From JBCCIM01 sp965263205 (GTDB lineage: Bacteria > Bacteroidota > Rhodothermia > Rhodothermales > JAHQVL01), in the NCBI GenBank assembly GCA_965263205.1, contig CBDHHF010000034.1, forward strand, positions 343,779 through 407,778: a stretch of 64,000 bases of DNA. Reading direction: 5' to 3'. This document shows positions 9,501 through 17,049 of the stretch, piece after piece. The first letter of the stretch is position 1; each line of letters starts with the position of its first letter. The notes under the pieces were generated by a model. That model ran no database searches. It worked only from the letters and a program-made list of their open reading frames with translations, and had not been told where the DNA came from. Position numbers and translations under genes: made by a program.

Positions 9501-10377
9501 GATCCGCAGACCACGGCGCTGTTTTCAACCATTTCAGTAATTCCCACGCGTTTTCGCTCGGGGTTTCGCTGAGGGTATAGTGATCAAATCCGAGTACGAG
9601 GTCGTATGCATCAAATGCTTTTTCGAGGAATTGCTGGCCTTCGGGGATTTCACACAGCCCGCCATAACTACCCAGGGTGCTGCTAAACGTACCGTGGATA
9701 AACAACAGGACCCTGGGTGTTCGATTGGCAGGAATCTCCAGATCTTCAAGACTCGCCAGGATTTCCCAGGCTTCCGGATTTGTGGCCCCGTCAGCCACGT
9801 TCATGTTAATGACACCCTGTTGCACTTTTTTCTCTAACCGTTTCATGGTTAGCGATGCAGCCGGCGCTGATTCTTTTATTCGGATGATGTGGGCTTTAGC
9901 CTTCTTGGCGAGCGACTTAATTTTGTCACCCAGGCCGCGGCGTTTACTGGTGGCATGTACATAGCCAGCAAGTTCGATTTCAAATTCATGGTGCACAGGC
10001 GCTGAGGCGCTCCGTTTGCTCCGGCGCGTTGATGTCTCCTCGGGACGGGCAAACACCCAGCGGTACACACCGTCTTCTTCCACCAACACCACGGCGCGTT
10101 CATCAGCAGGTGTATCGAGTGTGATTTTCAGCTGCGTCTCATCGGTGCCGGCGTTTGTACTGCGTTTTTTATAGTCGCGTTGCCTTTTAAGGACGATCGT
10201 TTTTTCGATATGCAGATCGTGTTCGTCAGCCAGGGCTGCCAAAAACAAATCATCCGAAGAAGCTGCATCTGATCCGCCCCTTTTTCTTTTTGCGCCGACA
10301 CGCGGCACATCCTCAGAGGCCTCGTATGCATCGGGGACCTCAATTGTGATGTCGTCAAACTGATTGCGCTTCGCCAT
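6559..10377 (-). CDS. Alpha/beta hydrolase - CHAT protease fusion protein
   Basis: A 1272-residue multidomain protein without signal peptide or membrane segment, so probably cytoplasmic. Residues 1-190 are charged and of no recognised fold. Residues about 215-480 form a PGAP1/lipase-like alpha/beta hydrolase (LLFIHGTFSSTLGSYGG; nucleophile Ser303 in GYSRGG). About 585-790 resembles a macro/leucine-aminopeptidase N-terminal-like fold (GDVYAVGHYRGV... DLFPWG). A linker rich in charged helices follows. Residues about 1035-1272 are a CHAT domain, the caspase-like family also called peptidase C80-related, with catalytic His1115 in HYAGHGDYD and Cys1155 in ANACLSG and the closing GTAWEVDDKGA. The gene stands behind a terminator, so it is likely expressed from its own promoter. 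Members of CHAT families act as regulated proteases in defence or cell-death systems; the role of this fusion is unknown. Confidence 0.85.
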   Translation of the reverse strand: MAKRNQFDDITIEVPDAYEASEDVPRVGAKRKRGGSDAASSDDLFLAALADEHDLHIEKTIVLKRQRDYKKRSTNAGTDETQLKITLDTPADERAVVLVEEDGVYRWVFARPEETSTRRSKRSASAPVHHEFEIELAGYVHATSKRRGLGDKIKSLAKKAKAHIIRIKESAPAASLTMKRLEKKVQQGVINMNVADGATNPEAWEILASLEDLEIPANRTPRVLLFIHGTFSSTLGSYGGLCEIPEGQQFLEKAFDAYDLVLGFDHYTLSETPSENAWELLKWLKTAPWSADHPPTIDAIGYSRGGLVLRSLVEKELPDDPWQAKVQRAIFVGATNAGTALAKPENWYQFIDFYTNLAAASSRVVSFLSGAGVGGLMFTGMIRGLGAFAKYLATSSVSNAKIPGLSAMEPDGPFVAEINETQPGQPGPDEVSYYAVTSDFDIDAMGDGPSPGLPKRLALSLGGRVVDQLIGDIPNDLVVDTPSMTRIDPQTDGLLKEVRAFGRNGQVYHTVYFTQPATAKALHGWLELPGTLKSTERTQRSAAPVLIAEDEIVAYNAIDTAVQAPADQPNIELQSNVPARVRPSLKISVHWDDITQAEGDVYAVGHYRGVEPQSAELAVDHHISQVSWGLPWEERKKKLVLTRLTQQGLLQGDIGQIDLFPWGDGTQRFAAICGMGFFNGDFSEQNLQLLYRQLVWKLNTLPGLHTLCTVLIGSGVGSLDTRRALRGQLNGYADAMAAFPDGENRIREVRIVEYDKLKAQEILDNLLLIHRQDDLELVLEVEEEVQSKGTGRVSEEHALSLIIGSMLQTFKSRSSAKRRELLEAYLANSGIKSVKKRELMPRLKDAWENLEYAAGELARNMEMANLDPSVDEKELGQRISRTRRSLLSEQGLSRTISVKLFAASDDKAAIPNRLSIRLQNDVYRIAGLTASSAVPEREIKVDVKLVHELIERMTDPDGEKALRHGKVLHQLLIPGEFEELLTSSASLVFEVDRNTAPIHWEMLVLPGREQAGAVALTLPVSRQLRTTYSNIPTARSDRERRALVIGNPDGTLEFAEDEAALVSQLLTSHGFEVDTFIGPPDGTRNLQAGYAPANRLDVLEKLFEGKYTIVHYAGHGDYDRDDPSKTGWLFTSGLLTAGEIQRLKDAPALIFANACLSGRTSGVTQGMEDASGMDDIATQQKAMSQPFGEAGLLPSLADEVLKLGVRNYIGTAWEVDDKGAILFAERFYETFLGGASIGESIHEARKKISRHAQYRALWAAYQHYGPPDFILP

Positions 10378-10576
10378 TGCCCGCTTGTTGTCGTGAGTTG
10401 ATTAACGATGTTGATTAACGATATTGATCGTAGAGATGCGTATAAAAAAGTCGTAGCATAAAGCATCATGGCATAAACCATCATGGCATACAACTGTGCA
10501 GGAAAAGTATATCGTATCTTTTTAGTAAATCAAACAGTAAATCGCTTCTTTTTGGGCAAAAAGCGCATAAAACGAC
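10378..10576. repeat. Short imperfect tandem repeats upstream of the CHAT gene
   Basis: This leader of the CHAT gene has two small tandem duplications: TTGATTAACGATg twice at about 10398-10425, and a 16-base unit containing CATCATGGCATAAA twice at about 10456-10490. It is otherwise AT-rich and non-coding. They could be promoter-proximal slippage products; no operator can be named. Confidence 0.5.
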
Positions 10577-10600
10577 AAAGGGAGTCCGAAGACTCCCTTT
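10577..10600 (-). terminator. Rho-independent terminator of the HhH-protein gene
   Basis: Perfect 10-base stem AAAGGGAGTC / GACTCCCTTT with a four-base loop; on the minus strand the loop is TTCG closed by C-G, the extra-stable tetraloop. It is followed by TTTGTCGTTTT. It lies 94 bases beyond the stop of the 10694 gene and separates that transcript from the CHAT gene. Confidence 0.85.
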
Positions 10601-10693
10601 GCATGATCAACGTATTCCTGTGTTCATGTTTTCGCTATTTGCCAGGTCATCTTTAACAAAATCCCGAGAACACAATAGCTTCTACAAGATGCA

Positions 10694-11773
10694 CTAGGCG
10701 ACAGGCTCCTTCGCAGCGGTTGGCTCCAGTTTCAGTGTACGGGCTTGAAGCACCCACTCATCGCGTTCGATACGCCCTTTAAATACTTCAAGCATATCAT
10801 CAACCTGGCGCACGTCGTCTCTACTCCAGGAAGACACCTGCCAGAAGTAGAAGACACCGATGCCGTTAAGCAGGCGTTCCAGCTTTGGCCCTACGCCTGA
10901 AATCTTTTTCAGGTCATCTTTCTTCCCGAACGATGCCGACTTCATGAGCCGAGGCCCTTCTGTAGGTACAGCAATCGGCGCTGGTGCCGGCTTGTTCGCC
11001 AATTTCTCAAGACGCAACTCTATTTCACGCAACCGCGCTTCCACCGGTGAGAGGTTCACGGGTCCTGGAATTCGTAATTGACGCAACGCTGTTTCAACGC
11101 CAGAAATCCGAGTATTCACAGGTGCCAGATCTACCGCATGTGATTTGCCATTGGAAGAGGCAAACTGGCGGAACGTAGCTTCCAGGGCGCCAATTTTCTG
11201 ATTAACTGGTGTCAGGTCTACCCGCTGTGGCTGCGCCGGCGCCGGCAAATTCCGAATCAGCTGCTCCAGGCGACCAATGCGCTCATTGACTGGGGCGAGG
11301 TCAACCTCGTTGCTTCCTGCTACCATGGACTCCAGCTTTACCAACCGATTATGGAGGGGTGCCAAATCAACTTGTGCCGGCTTTTCAGGCCGTGGCAGGC
11401 CTTTGATCAACGCTTCGATGGCGTTTACACGATCTTGTAATGGCGCAAGATTTACCGGTGTTGGTTTTGGCAGTTGCCCAAGCATTGATCCGACCTGGTC
11501 AAGCTTACCATTGACGCCCGACAGATCTACTGCTGCTGGAGCGGGGATTGCATCAACTTTTTGCTCTACACCATCAACACGCAGTCCGAGGCTATTCAGT
11601 CCTTTCCAGAGTTTATCCCAGTTTCCTTCTCCCCGATCAAGGCGTGAAAACAGTTTTTCGTACGACGTGGTCACATCCACAAAGCGCCGGCGCGTCCACC
11701 ATCTCCCCAATAAAAACCCAAGCAATGCTGCACCAAGAAAAAGAAGCGCGTATTTAGCGATTAAGTAAGTCAT
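10694..11773 (-). CDS. Membrane-anchored repeat-coil protein with C-terminal helix-hairpin-helix
   Basis: 359 residues. An N-terminal transmembrane anchor (about residues 2-24, ending GRWWTRRR) is followed by six to seven repeats of about 30 residues built on VdLaPVnxRIxxLExxIxxLPxP, alternating a short Pro-rich turn with an amphipathic helix, hence a likely extended or coiled rod. The C-terminus (about 285-345) is a helix-hairpin-helix module, DLKKISGVGPKLERLLNGIG, followed by YFWQVSSWSRDDV..FKGRIERDEW, a form also found at the end of NADH dehydrogenase subunit E-like proteins. Function unknown. It lies 36 bases after the OmpA/BON gene and is probably co-transcribed with it. Confidence 0.75.
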   Translation of the reverse strand: MTYLIAKYALLFLGAALLGFLLGRWWTRRRFVDVTTSYEKLFSRLDRGEGNWDKLWKGLNSLGLRVDGVEQKVDAIPAPAAVDLSGVNGKLDQVGSMLGQLPKPTPVNLAPLQDRVNAIEALIKGLPRPEKPAQVDLAPLHNRLVKLESMVAGSNEVDLAPVNERIGRLEQLIRNLPAPAQPQRVDLTPVNQKIGALEATFRQFASSNGKSHAVDLAPVNTRISGVETALRQLRIPGPVNLSPVEARLREIELRLEKLANKPAPAPIAVPTEGPRLMKSASFGKKDDLKKISGVGPKLERLLNGIGVFYFWQVSSWSRDDVRQVDDMLEVFKGRIERDEWVLQARTLKLEPTAAKEPVA

Positions 11774-11809
11774 AATAAATTCTCTTGTAAACTATTGGTG
11801 GCAGGTGGC

Positions 11810-12955
11810 CTAAAAGTCGGCCACGCGAATTTCGATACGACGATTTTGGGCGCGGCCGATGCTCGTGCTGTTTGATGCACGGGGCTGCGTTTCCCCAAAT
11901 CCTCGCGCGGTCAAGCGGCCAGGAGGCACGTTCAAATCGATCAACGCTTCCAGGACAGATTGCGCACGCTGCTGGCTCAGTCCGAGGTTCATGGCAGCGT
12001 CCCCTACGTTATCCGTGTGGCCCTCAACAATGAGTTCGCCGGGGCAGGTGGCCGCCATCTCGGCAAGTTGTGCGAGCAGGGGCCGGCTTGTAGCCTCAAT
12101 GACTGCACTCCCCGTCTGAAACCTGATTACCGACTGCTGCAACTGCGCCTGAAACGCTTCATTGCACCGATCAACTTCTTCGTCAAAAAGGAGGGTGAGC
12201 TCACCTATTTTATCTGGAAATTGTGGACTCGCAAACCCGCTGCGAATAGCATCTTCGTTTGCGCGCTGCGTACGTCCGGATGCTGAGAGTACGCCGTCGG
12301 TCCAGTTAATCCGCCCAGCGGTAACCTGTCCGAGAAAATCCCAGGCTTTATCCAATGCCCAGCTATAATCAGGTTTTGCACGCTCTCCGGTAACCCGCAT
12401 GGAGTCGGTCACCTCGCCCAACCGTGTACGAGCAGCAGCGAGAAGTGTGTTGCGCGTTTGTTCGTCAGGTACATCGCCCCTCAAAATGGTCTGCGTTGCG
12501 TTGCGGACAAAACTGAAATTGTGGTTTGCTCTGGCAACCTCATCTAGTGCCACAGCAACGCGGGTAGGACAGATGAGATCGCTTGCGATCCAGGTGTCAC
12601 AGGTTGTGCCACGCGCAATACGTTCAATTTGCGCAGCATCTGTTGCGGCCCCTTGCGCTTTCACTTGTACGTGTTGCCCATCTGCAACAACATCAAGCCC
12701 GGTATACCCTGCGGTTTGGAGTACGTCTTCCACGCCGGCTTGCGTCGCGCGCTCCATATCTGGAGCAATCCGGAAGACGCCCCACAGAAATAGCAGTAAC
12801 AAACCAAGCAAAGGCAGCAAGCCGCCGGGCCACCAGCCCAGGGGCTCCTCCCGTAGTTTGTAAAACCGCTTCGTCGTGCGACTGCTCGAGGAGGACTGTC
12901 TCGTTGAAGACTCTCTCGAGGAGGACGCGCGCGTGCCTGTATAATGATGTGCCAT
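11810..12955 (-). CDS. OmpA-family protein with BON-like domains
   Basis: 381 residues from the ATG at 12955, chosen because GGAGG sits 4-5 bases upstream; an ATG 18 bases earlier is in frame. The N-terminus is Ser/Thr/Arg-rich, then a single membrane helix (about 40-65, WWPGGLLPLLGLLLLFLWGVF). The periplasmic part has two or three BON-like modules (ATQAGVEDVLQTAGY.. and VRNATQTILRGDVPDEQTRN..) and ends in an OmpA C-terminal peptidoglycan-binding domain (IRFQTGSAVIEATSRPLLAQL, VEGHTDNVGD, ARGFGETQPRASN, RRIEIRV). The architecture recalls ArfA/OmpATb. It probably ties the inner membrane to peptidoglycan and forms an operon with the repeat-coil/HhH gene. Confidence 0.82.
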   Translation of the reverse strand: MAHHYTGTRASSSRESSTRQSSSSSRTTKRFYKLREEPLGWWPGGLLPLLGLLLLFLWGVFRIAPDMERATQAGVEDVLQTAGYTGLDVVADGQHVQVKAQGAATDAAQIERIARGTTCDTWIASDLICPTRVAVALDEVARANHNFSFVRNATQTILRGDVPDEQTRNTLLAAARTRLGEVTDSMRVTGERAKPDYSWALDKAWDFLGQVTAGRINWTDGVLSASGRTQRANEDAIRSGFASPQFPDKIGELTLLFDEEVDRCNEAFQAQLQQSVIRFQTGSAVIEATSRPLLAQLAEMAATCPGELIVEGHTDNVGDAAMNLGLSQQRAQSVLEALIDLNVPPGRLTARGFGETQPRASNSTSIGRAQNRRIEIRVADF

Positions 12956-13302
12956 CACACCTCCGATGATCATATTTGAAAACGACCTTTGCAGACGGCT
13001 CTAATGTATTTCACATTTCAAATGCGTCCACATTTCAAATGCTTTCACACTCGCCGTAAGATGGGCCCAAAGGGTGGATACGGACTTGTATCCGTACACA
13101 TTGCAAATTGGGACAAGACAATTTTCAAACCAATCCTTGATTTGTCGCATTTATAAACACAATACAGCTAATCTGGCTGATTTATCGTGGGGTCTTTGTC
13201 CCGCTGCTTCACAAAATGTGTAACAAAATGCCACAAGGGATGGCCAAAAGGCGCTTTCTCGCGTGCATATTTGGAGGCATTCAGCATGCATTGGCACAAA
13301 CC
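12956..13302. other. Intergenic region with a short direct repeat and hairpin
   Basis: No supported gene. CACATTTCAAATGC occurs twice (13012-13025 and 13030-13043), and TACGGActtgtaTCCGTA near 13078-13100 can form a hairpin. A 64-codon minus-strand frame at 13151-13345 runs through the terminator and has no protein character. Confidence 0.5.
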
Positions 13303-13342
13303 AAAAGGCGCTACAAGACCTGTTTGCCTTGTAGCGCCTTTT
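13303..13342 (-). terminator. Rho-independent terminator of the DUF1501 gene
   Basis: A perfect 15-base stem, AAAAGGCGCTACAAG with CTTGTAGCGCCTTTT, around a 10-base loop, just beyond the stop at 13369. The A/T ends make it usable in either direction. Confidence 0.85.
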
Positions 13343-13368
13343 CAAAAAAAGCTTATGTAATTGACGTG

Positions 13369-14985
13369 TTATCTCAGTAGTGTCATGGTACCAACCTGTG
13401 TGCCGGCATTAGGCGTCTCCAATCTGTAGAAGTAGCGCCCACTGGGTAGCCCATTCGACTGAAAAGGTATTTCGTGCCGGCCAGCACGAAGCACCCCATC
13501 AACCACCGTATGGACGTGTCGGCCTTGTGCATCAAAGACGCGCAACCGAACCGATTCTGAGGCCGGCAGGGTAAACGACAGGTTTGTTTGACCGATAAAC
13601 GGGTTAGGATAGTTGGCATGCAGTACAAAGCCGCTGTCTGGTTGCGGCCGCTCGTTGGTTGTCGCAATGGGGCTTGCAACAAAGCCAAGACTACTATACG
13701 CCTCCCCCATTACCTGCTGGCTTGCTGAAGGGGAGAACCCAAACCAGTCTTGCAGTACGGTGGCATACACGTTTCTGAAGTTGAATTCGGTTTTCAGGTT
13801 GCCGTACATATCGAGATCTGTCAGATCCAGGCGTGAACCATAGAGACCAGCGGCAACGGTTGGGCCAAACAGAAACAGGGGCGCTGCAGAACCATGATCC
13901 GTACCACGCGACCCGTTTTCATCTACGCGCCGGCCGAACTCGGAGAAGGTCATCGTCAGGACCCGATCTTGCCACCCGCCGTCGGTAATATCTTCCTGAA
14001 ACGCAGCAACAGCTTCGGAGAGGTAGCGCAGTAGCATGGCATGCTGGTCGCGCTGTTCCGCATGTGTATCAAACCCACCCAGGCAAACGTGGTAAATCCG
14101 AGAACCCAGGTTGCCCTTGATGAGGCGAGCAACAATGGAGAGATTTCGCGCCAGGTAGTTATTGCTGGGGTAGTTGGCTGTATTGCGGCCGGCATTGGCG
14201 GCATCCTGAATCGCGCCGGCATACCGGAACGCATCGTTTGCTACAGAGCGAACAAATGAGATTTCTTCGCCGGCTAGCGTGGCTTGCACATTGTCCTCAT
14301 CGAACACTTTTCCCGTGGCGGCAAGACGCTCAAAGGTATTCGGGTTGTTCACCGACATCCCCATGCTTCGCTCTTCGCCCTTGATCAACAAGGGTGCATC
14401 CGCGCCCAACTGGACAGCTAACGGATATTCAAGGTTCTTAATGTCCTCGCCGGATTCTAGCTGCATCGACCGGCCAATCCAACCTGTATTCAGGTAGCTA
14501 CTCGGCTCACTGGCCGACATCCAGATATCGGTAGACCGAAAGTGTGACAGGTCCTGCTCGGGATATCCCACGTTTTGCAGAATGGCCATCTGCCCTTCCT
14601 GGTACAGCGGCATAATTTGCTCAAAAGCGGGATGGAAGCCCAGCTCATTGTTGATCAACAGCGCATCTGATTTGGCAATGGATACATTAGGGCGCAGTTG
14701 ATAGTATGTATCATCTTCAACAGGAATGAGCGTATTCAAGCCGTCGTTTCCGCCATTGAGCTGAATCAAGACCAGTACACGATCCGTGTTTGTATGCAGC
14801 AATTCGGGGTACAGCGAACCGCCCAAGGGCCGGACCGGAATACCACCCATCATCATGGCTCCGCCGGCTGTTGCGCCGAGGGCGCTCAGAAAATCTCTTC
14901 GCGACCAGTTCTGGTGATCAGCTACGTGCGCATCCCCATCCTGCAAACGACTTCCCGCTCTATCTTTAAATGTAGAATTTCTCAT
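13369..14985 (-). CDS. DUF1501 protein with T9SS C-terminal sorting domain
   Basis: 538 residues from the ATG at 14985 (a TTG 9 bases upstream is in frame). The N-terminus carries a twin-arginine-like signal, NWSRRDFLSALGATAGGAMM. The body is a DUF1501 domain (VLIQLNGGNDGLNTLIP near the N-terminus, GGFDTHAEQRDQH, TFSEFGRRVDENGSRGTDHG), related to the alkaline phosphatase/sulfatase superfamily. The last 80 residues are a T9SS type A sorting domain: ANYPNPFIGQTNLSFTLP, VRLRVFDAQGRHVHTVVDG, LPSGRYFYRLET. So it is probably exported and displayed or released by the type IX system. Paired with the DUF1800 gene 76 bases upstream in a common two-gene arrangement whose biochemical role is not established. 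Confidence 0.9.
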   Translation of the reverse strand: MRNSTFKDRAGSRLQDGDAHVADHQNWSRRDFLSALGATAGGAMMMGGIPVRPLGGSLYPELLHTNTDRVLVLIQLNGGNDGLNTLIPVEDDTYYQLRPNVSIAKSDALLINNELGFHPAFEQIMPLYQEGQMAILQNVGYPEQDLSHFRSTDIWMSASEPSSYLNTGWIGRSMQLESGEDIKNLEYPLAVQLGADAPLLIKGEERSMGMSVNNPNTFERLAATGKVFDEDNVQATLAGEEISFVRSVANDAFRYAGAIQDAANAGRNTANYPSNNYLARNLSIVARLIKGNLGSRIYHVCLGGFDTHAEQRDQHAMLLRYLSEAVAAFQEDITDGGWQDRVLTMTFSEFGRRVDENGSRGTDHGSAAPLFLFGPTVAAGLYGSRLDLTDLDMYGNLKTEFNFRNVYATVLQDWFGFSPSASQQVMGEAYSSLGFVASPIATTNERPQPDSGFVLHANYPNPFIGQTNLSFTLPASESVRLRVFDAQGRHVHTVVDGVLRAGRHEIPFQSNGLPSGRYFYRLETPNAGTQVGTMTLLR

Positions 14986-15061
14986 GTTCGTCAAACGTTT
15001 GAATGTTGATTGGTGCGTCGCTTTGGGGGCGACGAATACCCGTTCTCCATCAAAGAATAGA

Positions 15062-16708
15062 TCAGGTTAATTGATACTCAGGAAGTTCGGTAAGGAATCG
15101 AAGGTAATCGAGTAGCGTGAAGAGCACAGCCGGGTGATGCAGGTCCCATTCATACCACGGATTGCCCTGCAGGAAAATTTTTGCCATATCCCGTACGTGT
15201 TGCGGGGCATCGAGAATCTCCTGGGGAAGCGGGTAGGTAACCAAATCACCTGCAAAATCCTGGTTCGATGCCTCAAAACCCAGTTGATCGGGCGGGACCG
15301 CCAGGAAATGAGAAGCCAGCGCTTCGGGAAGTTTGAACGCCAGCAACGGGTCGTTTTCGTCGACGAGCTTTTGTGCCAGTGGCACAAGCGTGATGTAGTT
15401 GCCCGTGAAAACGGAGATGTACAGGTAGTGGGAGCTATCCCATCTATTGGGCAGGGTTGCTGTCGAAATCCAGTCTCTGTATCCGGGCCAACCGGCTACG
15501 TTGGGTGGTTGCAGCAGCTGTTGCCCCATATCGCGGAGCATCCAGTACATGACTTCGTGCGCGTCGTCTTTGAACCGCGCAACACCCGTTTCATGCATAA
15601 GCCCAACCATCATATCGACCGGGCTTTTTATTTTTGCACCGCGGAAGTCGCCGGCATAGAAATGCTCGCTTTTCAACAGCGCCTCCATAACGGGTGCTAT
15701 TTCAAAGTCGTTTGCGAGGAAGATGTCTGCCAGGCCCTGAACGATGTTATCGTCTGGCTCATCGTGAACAAAGGCTGCATACATTTTTGAGCACACGAAG
15801 TAGGCAATCTGCTCACTACGCTCTTCAAAAATCAAATCGATAACACGGTCGTAATCAAACGAGCCTTCAACGCCAAAAATGCTTTTCCGCAGGAAGTCGT
15901 GCAGCCCTCTATCGAAAGAAGATTCAAACGTAAAATAGTTAACGCCCCAGCCTGTCAGGGCACGGGCAAGCTCGGTGATATCGTCCTGGGTATAGTTGGC
16001 ATTTCCAAACTTGTCGAATTGGCCCATCGTGAAGAGCTCGAGCAATTCACGCGCATAGTTTTCGTTGGGCGCCCACCAATAGCTGATTTCACCATTCAGG
16101 TAATTCAGCATGGCCGGATCGATGCCAATGTCGTACACCATCTGCTTGAAATTGCCCAGTGCGTGTGTGCGCAGCAACGTCAGATAGCGGTACATCATCG
16201 GGGCAAAAAAGTAGACGTCCATCTCAGTCACAAAATGGTTTGACCAAAACAGCGTCATCCGTTCACGGAGCCCGCCTTCATAAAGGCTGAGAATCCATTC
16301 CTGGCTGTAGGTGAATCCCCACTCGACATTGTTGTCGAAGTACGCCTGGTAGACAGCATCGGACGAGCCATCGGGAGGCAAGCCGGCATCTACCCAATGC
16401 GGAGGCTCAGGCATCGGACGCGCTACTGCGTCAGCAACAATCTGGCTGATGGCAGCATCTACCGTAAGGCCATCGAGTTCTTGTACACGGTCTGCTGAAG
16501 CGCCAAAACCGATGCGGCGCTGTAGGTGTTGTCCCATGCCGGTATCAAAGGCGCCGGCATAAGGCGCAAGCGTACCTGCGGACGATGATTTATCGCTGCC
16601 GCGTGAGGCCTTACGGCGTACGGACTGATTGGATGGGGCCGGCTTTTCGCCGCGTTCCTTAAAATATCGATCAAAGGACGCGGGCCATGCGCGTTTTCTT
16701 GCTCGCAT
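15062..16708 (-). CDS. DUF1800 domain protein
   Basis: 548 residues with a basic N-terminus and no clear signal sequence. The DUF1800 hallmark pieces are present: HLQRRIGFGASADRV (about 65-80), LYEGGLRERMTLFWSNHFV, GEISYWWAPNENYARELLELFTMG (the ENYARELLEL signature), DDITELARALTGW and QPPNVAGWPGYRDWIS. First gene of the DUF1800-DUF1501 operon. No catalytic activity can be assigned; the pair is widespread in Bacteroidota and Planctomycetota. Confidence 0.88.
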   Translation of the reverse strand: MRARKRAWPASFDRYFKERGEKPAPSNQSVRRKASRGSDKSSSAGTLAPYAGAFDTGMGQHLQRRIGFGASADRVQELDGLTVDAAISQIVADAVARPMPEPPHWVDAGLPPDGSSDAVYQAYFDNNVEWGFTYSQEWILSLYEGGLRERMTLFWSNHFVTEMDVYFFAPMMYRYLTLLRTHALGNFKQMVYDIGIDPAMLNYLNGEISYWWAPNENYARELLELFTMGQFDKFGNANYTQDDITELARALTGWGVNYFTFESSFDRGLHDFLRKSIFGVEGSFDYDRVIDLIFEERSEQIAYFVCSKMYAAFVHDEPDDNIVQGLADIFLANDFEIAPVMEALLKSEHFYAGDFRGAKIKSPVDMMVGLMHETGVARFKDDAHEVMYWMLRDMGQQLLQPPNVAGWPGYRDWISTATLPNRWDSSHYLYISVFTGNYITLVPLAQKLVDENDPLLAFKLPEALASHFLAVPPDQLGFEASNQDFAGDLVTYPLPQEILDAPQHVRDMAKIFLQGNPWYEWDLHHPAVLFTLLDYLRFLTELPEYQLT

Positions 16709-17049
16709 TGTCGTTTCTGCGTGTCCGAATGTTGGAAGGCGAAGATTTTAAGGCACTTGCTTATGTAAATCAAGCAAGTAGCTTAACAGGAGATACAGAT
16801 CTGCGGTGCAATTGACATGCATTTAAACGCAACAATATCAATTACTTAGCACCAGATTCTATGTGGAGATTTTGTCTTTACAGACGTAGGGTAGCGTTGT
16901 AAATATCGAACGTTAGCTGCCAAAAGTCTAATCAAATGCTGTTCCTTTTGCGATAGGGTGCTACGTTCTACCCTCCGGTATCGGCAAGATGAGCAGAATT
17001 CACAAATAGTACGCGATTTTTTGCGCGTTGCGGCCACACAGGGGCCGGC
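16709..17049. other. Intergenic region without recognisable content
   Basis: Between the start of the DUF1800 gene and the end of the TonB-receptor gene. A 63-codon minus-strand frame at 16846-17037 has no supporting features. I see no terminator with a good U-tract. Confidence 0.4.

Noticed and set aside
13151..13345. 64-residue minus-strand frame
   Set aside because: It begins inside the terminator hairpin of the DUF1501 gene and has no protein character.
16846..17037. 63-residue minus-strand frame with a vaguely LuxR-like LSQKEQHLIRLLAAN
   Set aside because: Too short for a helix-turn-helix domain in full, no conserved second helix, no start signal.
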